From Pseudomonas amygdali (GTDB lineage Bacteria > Pseudomonadota > Gammaproteobacteria > Pseudomonadales > Pseudomonadaceae), in contig NZ_LKBW01000112.1 of assembly GCF_002699855.1 (NCBI RefSeq), forward strand, positions 50,331-114,330: a stretch of 64,000 nt of DNA, given 5' to 3'. The number at the start of each line of letters is the position of its first letter. The first letter of the stretch is position 1. Below are positions 28,812 to 37,903 of the stretch, in pieces. The position numbers and the translations under genes were made by a program. The notes beneath the pieces are model-generated. The model was not told the origin of the DNA, did not search any database, and saw only the letters and a program-made list of their open reading frames with translations.

Positions 28812-29258
28812 CGCGCTGTCCTCCGATATACGAATCTGTAGGCGAAAGTCGAAGGTTGAGTGCGGTGCATGGAAAAGTCCTCTTCAAGTCGAGCGCAGCG
28901 ATCCGGCTGGTTTTAAGACCGTATTCTTATGTAAGGAGGCTGTAAAAGTATTTTTTCTTATAAGCTAATATAGGTTTTTATGATTTATTTGATAGTTTAT
29001 TATGCTTTATAGGTATTTTATGGCGCTTGGTTTATGTCTGCGGTGTAGGTTCGCAGCGATTCCAGAGAGAAGCGTGGTGGAACCTGTTCTTTCCTGATCG
29101 CCACACATTGCTGATTTTGCGGGTGAGTCAGCCCGCAGCATCAGGGCGCGCAGGCGAATCCAGCAGCGGAATTGTCGCTGAGTATCCTGATCACGCAGCC
29201 CATGCAGGTCTGATTGCAGTGGATGGTTTGCGAACCGGCTTGATGCCGGTTCGTTCGT
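28812..29258. other. 447-bp intergenic region
   Basis: The part at 28940-29025 is strongly AT-rich and is the likely promoter region of the minus-strand peptide transporter operon. A 9-bp perfect hairpin (29231-29239 with 29245-29253) lies 5 nt after the stop of the LysR gene but lacks a T-run. No gene was recognised. Confidence 0.5.
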
Positions 29259-30161
29259 TTACAAGGTGGCTCCCGCCGCGCCTGCCTTGCTCTTGAGCGC
29301 TGCTTCAAGGCGGTCAATGAACAGGCGCACCCTGTGAGGAACGCGCTGGCGTGTTGGCAGCACTGCCGTGACAGACAGCTGTTCGGGCATGGCATCTTCG
29401 AAGTCCACCTGCTGAAGGCTGCCTTCGTTGATTTCCTGTCGGACATCCCAATAGGTCAGCATGGCCAGTCCCATACCTTGTTTACATGCCGTGCGCACGG
29501 CCTCGACGCTGTTGGCAGAGAAGGGGCCCTGAGCGCGAATGGTGATGGGCTCGCCGTTTTTTGTGAACGACCACCAGGGCATTGCGTGCAAGGCAATGCA
29601 CGGGTGGTGTCTGAGTTCCTCCAGTAGCGCTGGTTTGCCGTGCCTCGCCAGGTAGTCTGGGCTTGCACACACCACCCGTGGGTTGGGTGCCAGCGATCTG
29701 GCCACCAGAGCGGAGTCACGTATCGTGGCGATCCGAATGGCGACATCAATGCCCATCCCGACAATGTCCACGATGCTGTCCGACAACGTCAGGTCGATAC
29801 TCAGGGCGGGATTCTCCTGCATCAATACCGGCAGTAGCGGCATGATCACGGTCTGACCAAACACGCTGGGCGCGGTGAGCCGCAACACGCCACTGGCTGT
29901 ACCGGTATCGCCTTTCAGCGTGGCGCGGGCAGTTTCGCTGGCGTGCAGCATGGTTTTTGCGTGTGGCAGAAACACTTCGCCCTCTGGCGTCAGTGATACC
30001 GAGCGGGTTGTACGGTGAAACAGCCTGACCCCCAGGTCGTTTTCCAGCGCAGCCAGACGTCTGGAGATTGCCATCGGTGACAACCCGAGTCGACGCGCCG
30101 CTTCCGACAGGCTTCTGCTGGAAGCAATGGCTGCGAACACCTCTATATCAGATATTTGCAC
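29259..30161 (-). CDS. LysR-family regulator divergent from an old yellow enzyme
   Basis: A 300-residue LysR regulator with an N-terminal winged helix (ASSRSLSEAARRLGLSPMAISRRLAAL) and a C-terminal effector domain. It is divergent from the ene-reductase gene, with 139 nt between, the classic arrangement for a LysR protein controlling its neighbour. The effector is unknown. Confidence 0.88.
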   Translation of the reverse strand: MQISDIEVFAAIASSRSLSEAARRLGLSPMAISRRLAALENDLGVRLFHRTTRSVSLTPEGEVFLPHAKTMLHASETARATLKGDTGTASGVLRLTAPSVFGQTVIMPLLPVLMQENPALSIDLTLSDSIVDIVGMGIDVAIRIATIRDSALVARSLAPNPRVVCASPDYLARHGKPALLEELRHHPCIALHAMPWWSFTKNGEPITIRAQGPFSANSVEAVRTACKQGMGLAMLTYWDVRQEINEGSLQQVDFEDAMPEQLSVTAVLPTRQRVPHRVRLFIDRLEAALKSKAGAAGATL

Positions 30162-30300
30162 GGATTCTATCCATTTTCGTTAAAGCGCCTTATCTGAACG
30201 GCCGGGTTCCAATGGTCTTCGCCAGCCCTTACCGTTGCCGCAGGTTCTGTCCATGACTGCGGGCAATTCGCAGGCGATCTGCACAGTGAGGGTTTGAAGT

Positions 30301-31398
30301 ATGAGCGAGATAAACAAACACGTTACAGCCCCGTTCGACATGGGTCATCTCAAACTTAAGAACAGGTTTGCGGTGGCACCCATGACACGCGTGAGCGCGG
30401 ACGAGCAGGGCAGTGCAACGCAGAACATGACGCGCTATTACGAGCGGTTCGCCAAGGGTGGTTTTGGCCTGATCATCACCGAGGGCAACTATACAGATCG
30501 CAGTTCTTCCCAAGGCTACCGCTTCCAGCCCGGGCTCACCGATGACGAGCAGGCTCAGGCATGGCGTGCCACGACCAATGCTGTGCACCGGCATGGCAGT
30601 GTCATGATTGCGCAGCTCATGCACGCAGGCGCACTCAGCCAGGCCAATCGCTTCGTCAGCGAGTCGGCGGGCCCTTCGGCCATTCGTCCCAAGGGCGAAC
30701 AGATGGCGTTCTATTACGGCGCGGGGAGCTACCGGATTCCGCGAGCCATGAGCGACAAGGATATCGCCGAGGCCATCGACGGGTTCGCCCGTGCCACGCA
30801 GCTGGCCTTAGGCACTGCGGGCTTTGACGGTGTCGAGATTCACGGCGCAAACGGTTATTTACTGGACCAGTTTCTGACCGATTACAGCAATCAGCGTACC
30901 GATCAATGGGGAGGTGATGTTGAGCAGCGCCTGCGCCTGACGCTCGATGTGATTGCCGAGGTGAAAAAAGTGGCCGGGCAAGCCCCGGTCGGTGTGCGCC
31001 TTTCACAAGGCAAGGTCAACGATTTTCAACATAAATGGGCGGGAGGCGAGCGCGATGCCGAGATCATTTTCGGTGCGCTGGCAGATGCCGGAGTCGATTA
31101 CATTCATGTGACGGAACACGAGGCATGGCAACCTGCTTTTGCCCAGGGTGACGCCAGCCTGATCAAACTGGCCCGTCGCTACGCGCCCGATGTTGCGCTG
31201 ATCGCCAATGGCGGCTTGCACGACCCGGAAAAAGCCGAGCAGGTGCTGCGCGAGGGCGCTGACATCATCGCCGTGGGCAAGGGCGCCCTGGCAAACCCGG
31301 ACCTGCCGCGGCTGCTGCTCGAAGGCCGAGCAGCCCGCGACTTTGATCCTGCCCTCCTCGGGCCGATCGCCAACATCAAGGACAGCGAACTGGTCTGA
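30301..31398 (+). CDS. Old yellow enzyme-family NAD(P)H:flavin oxidoreductase
   Basis: FMN-dependent ene-reductase of 365 residues, reducing activated C=C bonds or nitro compounds. It shows the N-terminal FMN strand NRFAVAPMTR, the substrate-binding HGANGYLLDQF motif with paired His and Asn, and the C-terminal phosphate-binding region VGKGALANPDLPRL. It follows a divergent LysR gene and precedes, convergently, an NAD(P)-binding oxidoreductase. The physiological substrate is unknown; electrophile detoxification is usual for the family. Confidence 0.9.
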   Translation: MSEINKHVTAPFDMGHLKLKNRFAVAPMTRVSADEQGSATQNMTRYYERFAKGGFGLIITEGNYTDRSSSQGYRFQPGLTDDEQAQAWRATTNAVHRHGSVMIAQLMHAGALSQANRFVSESAGPSAIRPKGEQMAFYYGAGSYRIPRAMSDKDIAEAIDGFARATQLALGTAGFDGVEIHGANGYLLDQFLTDYSNQRTDQWGGDVEQRLRLTLDVIAEVKKVAGQAPVGVRLSQGKVNDFQHKWAGGERDAEIIFGALADAGVDYIHVTEHEAWQPAFAQGDASLIKLARRYAPDVALIANGGLHDPEKAEQVLREGADIIAVGKGALANPDLPRLLLEGRAARDFDPALLGPIANIKDSELV

Positions 31399-31414
31399 TT
31401 GCTTCTGATGAGTA

Positions 31415-32071
31415 TCAGCGCTTGCTCAGCGTGCTTAATGCCAAGTCGATAGGCGTTGCGCCCTGGGTCAGTTCGATGATCTGCCGGGATATACCGGGTC
31501 GTTCGACCAGAGCAGCCAGGACGGCGGCTACGTCGTCGCGTGGTATTTCGCCATAAGCAATGGCCAGGCCTGCGCTGACCTTACCGCTGCCCTGGCTGTC
31601 GACCAGGGTGCCCGGTCTGAGAATCACCCAGTCCAGTTCTGAAGATGCCAGATACACATCGGCCTGTTTTTTAACCCGCATGTAATTCTCGAAACCGGCT
31701 GAAGTGTCTGTGCCGCGCGCAGCTTCAGGAAATGCCGACACCAGCAGGAAGCGATTTGCCTTGGCAAGCACCGCGGCTGCCACGGCGGTCTCAAGGCCCT
31801 TGCCATCAATGGCATTGGTCAGCTCGATGCCCGTGCCGCCGGCCCCGGCGGTGAAAACTACCACGTCGCTGCCTGCCATCAAACTCGCCAGTCGAGACGC
31901 ATCCAGCTCGCTGAGGTTGCCGAGCAAGGGCAGGGCGCCGGTCTCTTTTATGGCCGCTGACTGCTCTTCCTTGCGGTGCAGTGCGAGCACTTCGTGACCG
32001 TTGTCGGCAAGGTTTTTTACAAGGCGTCGGCCGATCTTTCCGGCGGCACCGATGACGAAAACTTTTGACAT
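31415..32071 (-). CDS. NAD(P)-binding atypical SDR-like oxidoreductase
   Basis: A 218-residue Rossmann-fold protein with the N-terminal dinucleotide motif GAAGKIGRRLVKNL and an extended SDR/NmrA-like pattern (VFTAGAGGTG, ILRPGTL). There is no clear catalytic YxxxK pair, as in many atypical SDRs. The start at 32071 is chosen for its GAGGAAG ribosome site. Substrate and pathway are unknown. Confidence 0.8.
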   Translation of the reverse strand: MSKVFVIGAAGKIGRRLVKNLADNGHEVLALHRKEEQSAAIKETGALPLLGNLSELDASRLASLMAGSDVVVFTAGAGGTGIELTNAIDGKGLETAVAAAVLAKANRFLLVSAFPEAARGTDTSAGFENYMRVKKQADVYLASSELDWVILRPGTLVDSQGSGKVSAGLAIAYGEIPRDDVAAVLAALVERPGISRQIIELTQGATPIDLALSTLSKR

Positions 32072-32152
32072 GAGATCTTCCTCGCGCACGCTTGGCGGGC
32101 TTGAAATTTCGTGCTCTGAGACATCCTGAATAAGTATACCCATTGCAGAGCG

Positions 32153-33226
32153 TCAGTTGGTATACGGTTTTAGCCGAGCAGATAAAGCACTGGCGACTTT
32201 TTTACCGACCTTGATTGATGGCTTTTCAATCCACTTAAACATGACTGATGCCATAACGATACTGGCAGTGATCGACAGGATGAACACACCTGATTTCTCA
32301 GTGGGTGATGCATTTTTGGACATGAGTTGAGTCAAAAAAACCATCAGAGAGAAATGTACAAGATAGAGTGAGTAGGAAATATCACCGAGGAAAATCAACG
32401 TACGATTGCTACCTGCTTCAGAGCGATAACTGAGCATGATCACCGCCGTCATAATAGTCGCGGCTAGCCAGAATCCGCCGCTGATGCCATAGGCCTGCGG
32501 GCCGATAAAGCCGGCACTTATTGTTGCAAGCAAGAGCACCAGTCGCATGAATTTTCGTCCGAAAGGTGTTAGCAGGGGCAGTGTGTTCGCGAGAGTTAAT
32601 TCGGCCAGCATCATGCCGAAGATGAATTCAAAAGCAATGGTGTTGCTAATCAGTTTAATCCAGGCCTGCCACCAGTGTATGACCACAATCGCTGGCGTTG
32701 ACTGTGATGAGAAGTCAAACTGATCATTATAATAAAGTTGAAAGCCTACCGAAGACATGACAAAAACAAGGGCGCAGATATAGCTGCGGTAACGATAGCT
32801 GATGCTCATGGAAATAGTGAATATGAGGTAGAACATGATCTCGTATGACAGCGTCCAGGGTGGCCCCAATACGCTGAAACCAAAAGAGGGAGCCGGAAGA
32901 CTGTAGTCCAACAGGCAAAAATAGAGGGTGCATGCCATCTGGTGAAGTGCTTTTTCTGGATAAACAAATAGATAGGAAAGCAGCCAGACGATAAAGAAAA
33001 CCGGCCATATACGAAAGAGGCGTTTGACGATAAATGATATCGGTCTTTCAGTGGTCTGGTAAGTAATAAAAGTCATAATAAACCCACTGATGATAAAGAA
33101 AATATCCACGCCCAGTAGTCCAGGTATATGTTTTATCCAACCCTCCCCCAACAAAAAAACGTTATGGGACAGAACGACAAGTAGCGCGGCGAATCCACGC
33201 AAATACTGTAACGAAACTATTCTCAT
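32153..33226 (-). CDS. Acyltransferase-3 family membrane protein
   Basis: A 357-residue polytopic protein with about ten transmembrane helices, the family N terminus LQYLRGFAALLVVLSHN with the proposed catalytic His, and an internal SYSLYLVH motif near the C terminus. Such enzymes O-acetylate O-antigen, exopolysaccharide or other envelope glycans at the inner membrane. The gene is clearly more AT-rich than its neighbours and stands alone, which suggests horizontal acquisition. The frame continues upstream, but the start at 33226 gives the canonical N terminus and has GGGA upstream. Confidence 0.85.
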   Translation of the reverse strand: MRIVSLQYLRGFAALLVVLSHNVFLLGEGWIKHIPGLLGVDIFFIISGFIMTFITYQTTERPISFIVKRLFRIWPVFFIVWLLSYLFVYPEKALHQMACTLYFCLLDYSLPAPSFGFSVLGPPWTLSYEIMFYLIFTISMSISYRYRSYICALVFVMSSVGFQLYYNDQFDFSSQSTPAIVVIHWWQAWIKLISNTIAFEFIFGMMLAELTLANTLPLLTPFGRKFMRLVLLLATISAGFIGPQAYGISGGFWLAATIMTAVIMLSYRSEAGSNRTLIFLGDISYSLYLVHFSLMVFLTQLMSKNASPTEKSGVFILSITASIVMASVMFKWIEKPSIKVGKKVASALSARLKPYTN

Positions 33227-33727
33227 TGACTGTATTCCCATCATTGATCGGGAGGAACATCGAAGGCGGATTTGAAAACAGGAAATAGCTGCGAGTGGAT
33301 CAAGGTATTGGAAATACCGATCACCCCATGGCTGGAAAACCCTGTCCATATTCCAGTAATAGATCTCTCTTTGACCATTGCAGGCGAGTTGCATCAAGCC
33401 ACCTCGCTCATCGATCCGTCTACTGTCAGAAATGACAGTTACCGCGTTTTTTTGATCAGTGGTCGCGAGACACTCAGTAATCCATATCCTGCGCAATCGG
33501 GGGCACCGGCCGTGCTGAATGCCTCTACGAGGCCGACGGCTTCGTCACGAGCGATCTGGTGGTTACCGCGCAGGTTATTGACAAAAATAATTTGTGCTTA
33601 TGAAAAATTTATATTGATTTATTTTAGGTTAGCGTGGCTTTAGTATGAAGCTACCTTGAAAAAGCCGTCGGGCAGGGATCGTATCGTCCGACCTCATAAG
33701 CCAATAAGAGCTGTAATCGGAGTCCTG
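33227..33727. other. 501-bp region with possible gene remnant
   Basis: Both strands are open over 33272-33496, but neither translation resembles a known protein. Positions 33500-33602 in the plus frame read like a short stretch of normal Pseudomonas coding sequence (GRAECLYEADGFVTSDLVV) ending at a TGA, without a start codon. It could be the 3' end of a deleted gene next to the AT-rich acyltransferase. Confidence 0.35.
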
Positions 33728-34153
33728 ATGAGTCTTTCTCCTTTCCATCTTGCAATCCCTGTTTACGACCTGGCCGCGACACGTGCCTTTTACGGCGAAG
33801 TGTTCGGTCTTTCCGAAGGACGCTCCAGCGCACAGTGGGTCGATTTCGACTTCTACGGCCACCAGTTGGTGATCCACGAGCACCCGAAAACCGCTTCTCA
33901 AGAAAGTGTTCACAGCAACCCGGTGGATGGTCACGACGTACCTGTTCCGCACTTCGGCATCATTCTGGAATGGGGCCAGTGGGAGGCCCTGGCGGAACGC
34001 TTGAAATCTTTCGGCACCGAGTTCGTCATCGAACCCTACATTCGATTCAAAGGGCAGGTGGGTGAACAGGCGACCATGTTCCTGTTCGATCCCTGTGGTA
34101 ATGCCCTTGAGTTCAAGGCCTTCAAGGACATGAGCCAGCTCTTCGCAAAATGA
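33728..34153 (+). CDS. VOC/glyoxalase-fold protein
   Basis: A 141-residue single-domain vicinal-oxygen-chelate protein. It starts [20 protein letters not shown], has a mid-protein [10 protein letters not shown] motif with a metal-type His, and ends with [15 protein letters not shown] carrying the metal-type Glu. The ATG at 33728 has CGGAG upstream and defines the typical length. The reaction is unknown; homologues are annotated as dioxygenase- or glyoxalase-like. Confidence 0.85.
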   Translation: MSLSPFHLAIPVYDLAATRAFYGEVFGLSEGRSSAQWVDFDFYGHQLVIHEHPKTASQESVHSNPVDGHDVPVPHFGIILEWGQWEALAERLKSFGTEFVIEPYIRFKGQVGEQATMFLFDPCGNALEFKAFKDMSQLFAK

Positions 34154-34157
34154 TAAA

Positions 34158-34187
34158 AGGCCTGGCGCGCAACATTGCGCCAGGCCT
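34158..34187. terminator. Bidirectional terminator between VOC and LysR genes
   Basis: Eleven-base perfect arms (34158-34168 and 34177-34187) with an 8-nt loop. The minus-strand side continues into TTTT, serving the convergent LysR gene best. Confidence 0.75.
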
Positions 34188-34211
34188 CTTGAGTGATCAG
34201 CAAGTCCTGAG

Positions 34212-35087
34212 TCAGTGCTTGTTCAGGGCCTGCTGGTTAATCAGTTCGACCAGCGCTTGCACAGGCTCGCTCAGGCTGCGACGAGCGCGATGTACCAGCC
34301 CGATATCACGATGAAACGTGTGTTGTTGCAAATCGATGGAACGCACACCAGCAGGCCAGTCCTGACTGCTCGCGGTTTCTGGGACCAGTGCGACACCCAC
34401 GCCATTGGCCACCAGTTTGATGATCGCATCCAGTTCATCGAGCTCGCATACTTCACGCAGGGAGACATGGGTTTGTCGCAGGAACCGGTCAACCTGACGG
34501 CCGCCAAACGACGATCGGTCATAGCGGATGAATGGGTGAGCTGAAACCAGCTCCGACCAGTCATCCCCAAGCGTATCGGCAGGGACGATAAGGCGATAGG
34601 GTTCGCTCACCAATGTGGTCCATCGCAAGTCACTGTGCAGCGAGAAGGGTGGGCGAATGATTGCGGCCATGTCGATCTCGCCAGCGTCCACCTGATTGAC
34701 CAGATCCATGGACAGCCCCGGGATGACACGCGTCCTGCACGCGGCGAATCGTTGGTGAAACTCGGCAAGCGCCTGCGGCAGAAATGAGCGCTGTACAGAG
34801 GCAATCGCGCCGATAGTCACCAATACGTTAGCGGGCAACCCCACCGTTGGAGTGCCCAGGGCGTTGAATTGGCGCACCAGGTCCTGCCCCTGTAACAGCA
34901 CCTGTTGGCCCATTCGGTTGAGTTGGGCTGAGCGTCCTTTTCGGTCAAACAGCTCGACACCGAGTTCCGCCTCCAGACGTTGCATCTGCGCACTGACGGC
35001 GGCCTGGGTGAGTCCTATCTTGCTACCGGCAGCCGCAAAAGTCCCTTCTCTGGCCACGGCAATAAATGTTTTCAGTTCTTTGATCAT
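34212..35087 (-). CDS. LysR-family transcriptional regulator
   Basis: A 291-residue LysR protein with N-terminal HTH (EGTFAAAGSKIGLTQAAVSAQMQRL) and an effector domain. Converges with the VOC gene and has no divergent partner, so its target is not suggested by position. A TTG six bases upstream of the chosen ATG is an alternative start; neither has a clear ribosome site. Confidence 0.87.
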   Translation of the reverse strand: MIKELKTFIAVAREGTFAAAGSKIGLTQAAVSAQMQRLEAELGVELFDRKGRSAQLNRMGQQVLLQGQDLVRQFNALGTPTVGLPANVLVTIGAIASVQRSFLPQALAEFHQRFAACRTRVIPGLSMDLVNQVDAGEIDMAAIIRPPFSLHSDLRWTTLVSEPYRLIVPADTLGDDWSELVSAHPFIRYDRSSFGGRQVDRFLRQTHVSLREVCELDELDAIIKLVANGVGVALVPETASSQDWPAGVRSIDLQQHTFHRDIGLVHRARRSLSEPVQALVELINQQALNKH

Positions 35088-35140
35088 GATCAAATAATAA
35101 TTGTATTTTTACTGAAAATGCATTTATTAAATTTGTTATT

Positions 35141-35204
35141 GGCGGGTTGTCCCGCCCGTATGTGAGCGATCACGAATGGCGACAGCCATTGCGGACCGCT
35201 CACA
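35141..35204. repeat. Two adjacent hairpin-forming repeats
   Basis: GGCGGG-TTGT-CCCGCC (35141-35156) is followed by a nested element: outer 8-bp arms at 35161-35168 and 35197-35204, and inner AATGGC-GACA-GCCATT at 35175-35190. They lie just beyond the stop of the ABC exporter gene, without a T-run; they may act as a transcript-stabilising or REP-like element. Confidence 0.5.
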
Positions 35205-35211
35205 CTTATAC

Positions 35212-37065
35212 CTACTCCATGGCCTCGGTCAAACCATGATCTTCGCCGAGAAATCCGCCGCTCTGGTGATGCCACAGCCGCGCATAGGTGCCGTTCTTGC
35301 CGAGCAGTTCGGCATGGGTGCCTTGCTCGATGATGCGACCGTCGTCCATGACAATGAGCCGGTCCATGGCTGCGATGGTAGACAGGCGATGGGCGATGGC
35401 GATCACGGTCTTGCCTTTCATCATTTCATCGAGGCTTTCCTGAATAGCCACTTCGACTTCCGAGTCCAGCGCGCTGGTGGCCTCGTCCAGCAGCAGGATC
35501 GGCGCGTTCTTGAGCATCACCCGGGCAATCGCGACACGTTGACGCTGACCGCCCGACAGCTTGATGCCACGCTCACCCACCAGGGTGTCGTAGCCGCTAT
35601 TGCCCTGCTTGTCGCTCAGTTGGCTGATGAACCCATCGGCCTGGGCACTGGCCGCCGCGCTGTGGATTTGCGCATCAGTCGCGTCGGGACGGCCATAGGC
35701 GATGTTGTCGCGAATGGAACGGTGCAGCAGGGACGTGTCCTGAGTGACCATGCCGATGGCGCTACGCAGGCTGTCCTGGGTGACATGCGCAATATTTTGC
35801 CCGTCGATGCTGATCGCTCCTTCGTCCACGTCATAGAAGCGCAACAGCAGGTTGATGAGTGTGGACTTACCGGCGCCGGAGCGACCCACCAGGCCGATTT
35901 TTTCACCCGGCCGAATGCTCAGGTTCAGGGCATCGAGCACCTGACGTTCACCGTTGTAATTGAAACTCACATTATCAAAGGTTACCGCACCACCCGTGGT
36001 GACCAGGGCGGCTGCATCCGGCGCATCCTGAACCTTGGGGCCGCGGGTCAAGGTTTCCATACCGTCCTGTACAGTGCCAATGTTCTCGAACAGCGAGGTC
36101 ATTTGCCACATGATCCAGTGCGACATGCCATTGACGCGCAACGCCATGGCGGTAATCGCCGCTACGGCACCGGTGCCAACCTGACCCTGGTGCCACAGCC
36201 ACAGTGCATAACCACCTGCACCCATGATCAACGCGACCACCAATACCTGATTGACGATCTCGAACTGGCTGACCAGACGCATCTGGCGAAAGCCGGTGAG
36301 CTTGAAGTCCTCCATCGCAGCGCGTGCGAAGTGCGCCTCACGTTTGGAGTGGGAGAACAGCTTCACCGTGGTGATGTTGGTGTAGGCATCCGAGATACGC
36401 CCGGTCATCGATGAGCGCGCGTTAGCCTGCTCCTGTCCGACTTTGCCCAGGCGAGGCACGAAATACAGCATGGCCAGACCGAACAGGGCGATCCAGGCAA
36501 TGAAAGGCAGCATCAGCTTCAGGTCGAAGCCGCCGGCCAATGCAATGATCGCGATGAAGTACACCCCGATTCCGGGTGCGATTTCGATGAGGGTGAACAG
36601 CACCTCACGCACCGACAGGGCCGTCTGCATCACCTTGGTGGTGACACGGCCAGAGAATTCATCGGAGAAAAAAGAAAGGCTTTGGCGCAACATCAACCGA
36701 TGGAAATCCCAGCGCAGCCGCAATGGCAGGTTGATCGCCAATACCTGGTGCTGCACCATCGTACGCAACGCCACCAGCCCGATGCTGGTCAGCAATACCA
36801 GACCGATGCCCCACAGCACGCTACTTTCCTGCATGGCCGTCGCGTCGCCGGCCTTCCACGCCGACAGCAGGTCCACGACCTGTCCGAGGAAAGAAAACAG
36901 CCACGCTTCGTAAATCGATACGCCGGCACTCAATAGCGCAAGCGCCAGGATATAGCCACGAGCCCCCCGTGTGCAGGCCCAGAGAAACCGCACCAGACCG
37001 TCAGGAGGCGGCGGCACTTCGTCGGGCGGGAAGGGGTCGAGCCATTTTTCAAACGCGCGAAGCAT
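35212..37065 (-). CDS. ABC exporter, fused membrane and ATPase domains
   Basis: A 617-residue type IV half-transporter. An N-terminal six-helix exporter domain spans about 45-345. The ATPase has Walker A GRSGAGKST, the Q-loop VTQDTSLLHRS, signature [14 protein letters not shown], Walker B ILLLDEATSALD and switch IAHRLSTI. It should work as a homodimer exporting lipids, drugs or peptides. No partner gene is adjacent; a TetR gene lies upstream on the same strand with a 101-nt gap. The substrate is unknown. Confidence 0.9.
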   Translation of the reverse strand: MLRAFEKWLDPFPPDEVPPPPDGLVRFLWACTRGARGYILALALLSAGVSIYEAWLFSFLGQVVDLLSAWKAGDATAMQESSVLWGIGLVLLTSIGLVALRTMVQHQVLAINLPLRLRWDFHRLMLRQSLSFFSDEFSGRVTTKVMQTALSVREVLFTLIEIAPGIGVYFIAIIALAGGFDLKLMLPFIAWIALFGLAMLYFVPRLGKVGQEQANARSSMTGRISDAYTNITTVKLFSHSKREAHFARAAMEDFKLTGFRQMRLVSQFEIVNQVLVVALIMGAGGYALWLWHQGQVGTGAVAAITAMALRVNGMSHWIMWQMTSLFENIGTVQDGMETLTRGPKVQDAPDAAALVTTGGAVTFDNVSFNYNGERQVLDALNLSIRPGEKIGLVGRSGAGKSTLINLLLRFYDVDEGAISIDGQNIAHVTQDSLRSAIGMVTQDTSLLHRSIRDNIAYGRPDATDAQIHSAAASAQADGFISQLSDKQGNSGYDTLVGERGIKLSGGQRQRVAIARVMLKNAPILLLDEATSALDSEVEVAIQESLDEMMKGKTVIAIAHRLSTIAAMDRLIVMDDGRIIEQGTHAELLGKNGTYARLWHHQSGGFLGEDHGLTEAME

Positions 37066-37166
37066 GGTGGTCTCCGAAAGGATTTAGTGAAGATTCTGGC
37101 ATTGGACGCCTATGCACAATGCGTCGAGGCATTACCAGGGAATGCAGAGGTTTCTGAGCTTACGGG

Positions 37167-37793
37167 TCATTGGTCGTCGGCAACACTACGCAGGCTATCC
37201 CACAGTCCCATCATTTGAGTGACTGCAGCATCCAGTGTGGCATATGGAACACCGTCGCGAGCCAGTGTAGACAAGCCCAGAAGAAAACTGTCGAACGCAG
37301 CAGCGAGGGTCTCCGGTATCACCGTCGCGGGCAGCTCCCCTGCGGCAACGGCGCGGTGGATGCAGGCAACGATACCCGCACGATTCAGGTTCCGGGCTTT
37401 TGCGAGCGGTTCGGAAATAGCCTTGCTCTCTTCCGTGCAAGCGCTCATCAGGCCTAACGCCACCAGGCATCCCTTGGGATGATCGGGCTCGCACTGCATT
37501 TTTGCGGACCGGCGAAGGGTAAGTTCAATCGCCTCCCTTGGCGGCAGAGTGTTGTCAAACAGGCTGTCGGTAACCCGACCGTGGGTGGCGAGGTAGCGCT
37601 CCATCACCTCATTGAACAGCGCCTGTTTCGAGCCAAAAGCGGCGTAAAAGCTTGGCGCGGTAATGCCTCCGCCTATGTTCGCCTTCAATTGGCTCAAGGA
37701 TGTCGCATCGTATCCATGCTCCCAGAACAAATGCAGCGCCTGATTGATTGCCACGTCACGGTCAAACGTGCGCGGACGTCCCATCTTTGCCAT
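37167..37793 (-). CDS. TetR-family repressor
   Basis: A 208-residue TetR regulator with HTH region ATSLSQLKANIGGGITAPSFYAAFGSK (about 30-56) and a C-terminal ligand domain resembling the AcrR/YxaF group, including CEPDHPKGCLV. A GGAGA ribosome site lies 7 nt upstream of the ATG. It is divergent from an MFS exporter, and the shared 110-nt region contains a sigma70-type promoter flanked by two matching repeats, making local repression of the MFS gene very likely. Confidence 0.92.
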   Translation of the reverse strand: MAKMGRPRTFDRDVAINQALHLFWEHGYDATSLSQLKANIGGGITAPSFYAAFGSKQALFNEVMERYLATHGRVTDSLFDNTLPPREAIELTLRRSAKMQCEPDHPKGCLVALGLMSACTEESKAISEPLAKARNLNRAGIVACIHRAVAAGELPATVIPETLAAAFDSFLLGLSTLARDGVPYATLDAAVTQMMGLWDSLRSVADDQ

Positions 37794-37820
37794 GCCAGGT
37801 CTCCTTCAGAATCATTTAAA

Positions 37821-37884
37821 TACTAGTCGATACGTAAGTCATTGACTACCTTGGATGTCCTGCCTATATTTGTATCGATCAGTA
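37821..37884 (+). promoter_or_regulatory. MFS promoter with paired TetR-operator candidates
   Basis: TTGACT (37842-37847) and TATATT (37865-37870) are separated by exactly 17 nt. TACTAGTCGATAC (37821-37833) lies just upstream of the -35 and GTATCGATCAGTA (37872-37884) just downstream of the -10. The two are reverse complements at 11 of 13 positions, so they look like operators flanking the promoter. Confidence 0.65.
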
Positions 37885-37903
37885 TATTAGTGGAGAGATT
37901 CGA

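Noticed and set aside
32153..33496. Acyltransferase starting at 33496 (447 residues)
   Set aside because: The extra 90 residues have no family similarity, whereas the start at 33226 gives the standard LQYLRG N terminus with a ribosome site.
33272..33643. Plus-strand 123-codon ORF
   Set aside because: No recognisable domain and mixed codon use; better explained as non-coding sequence with a possible remnant in another frame.
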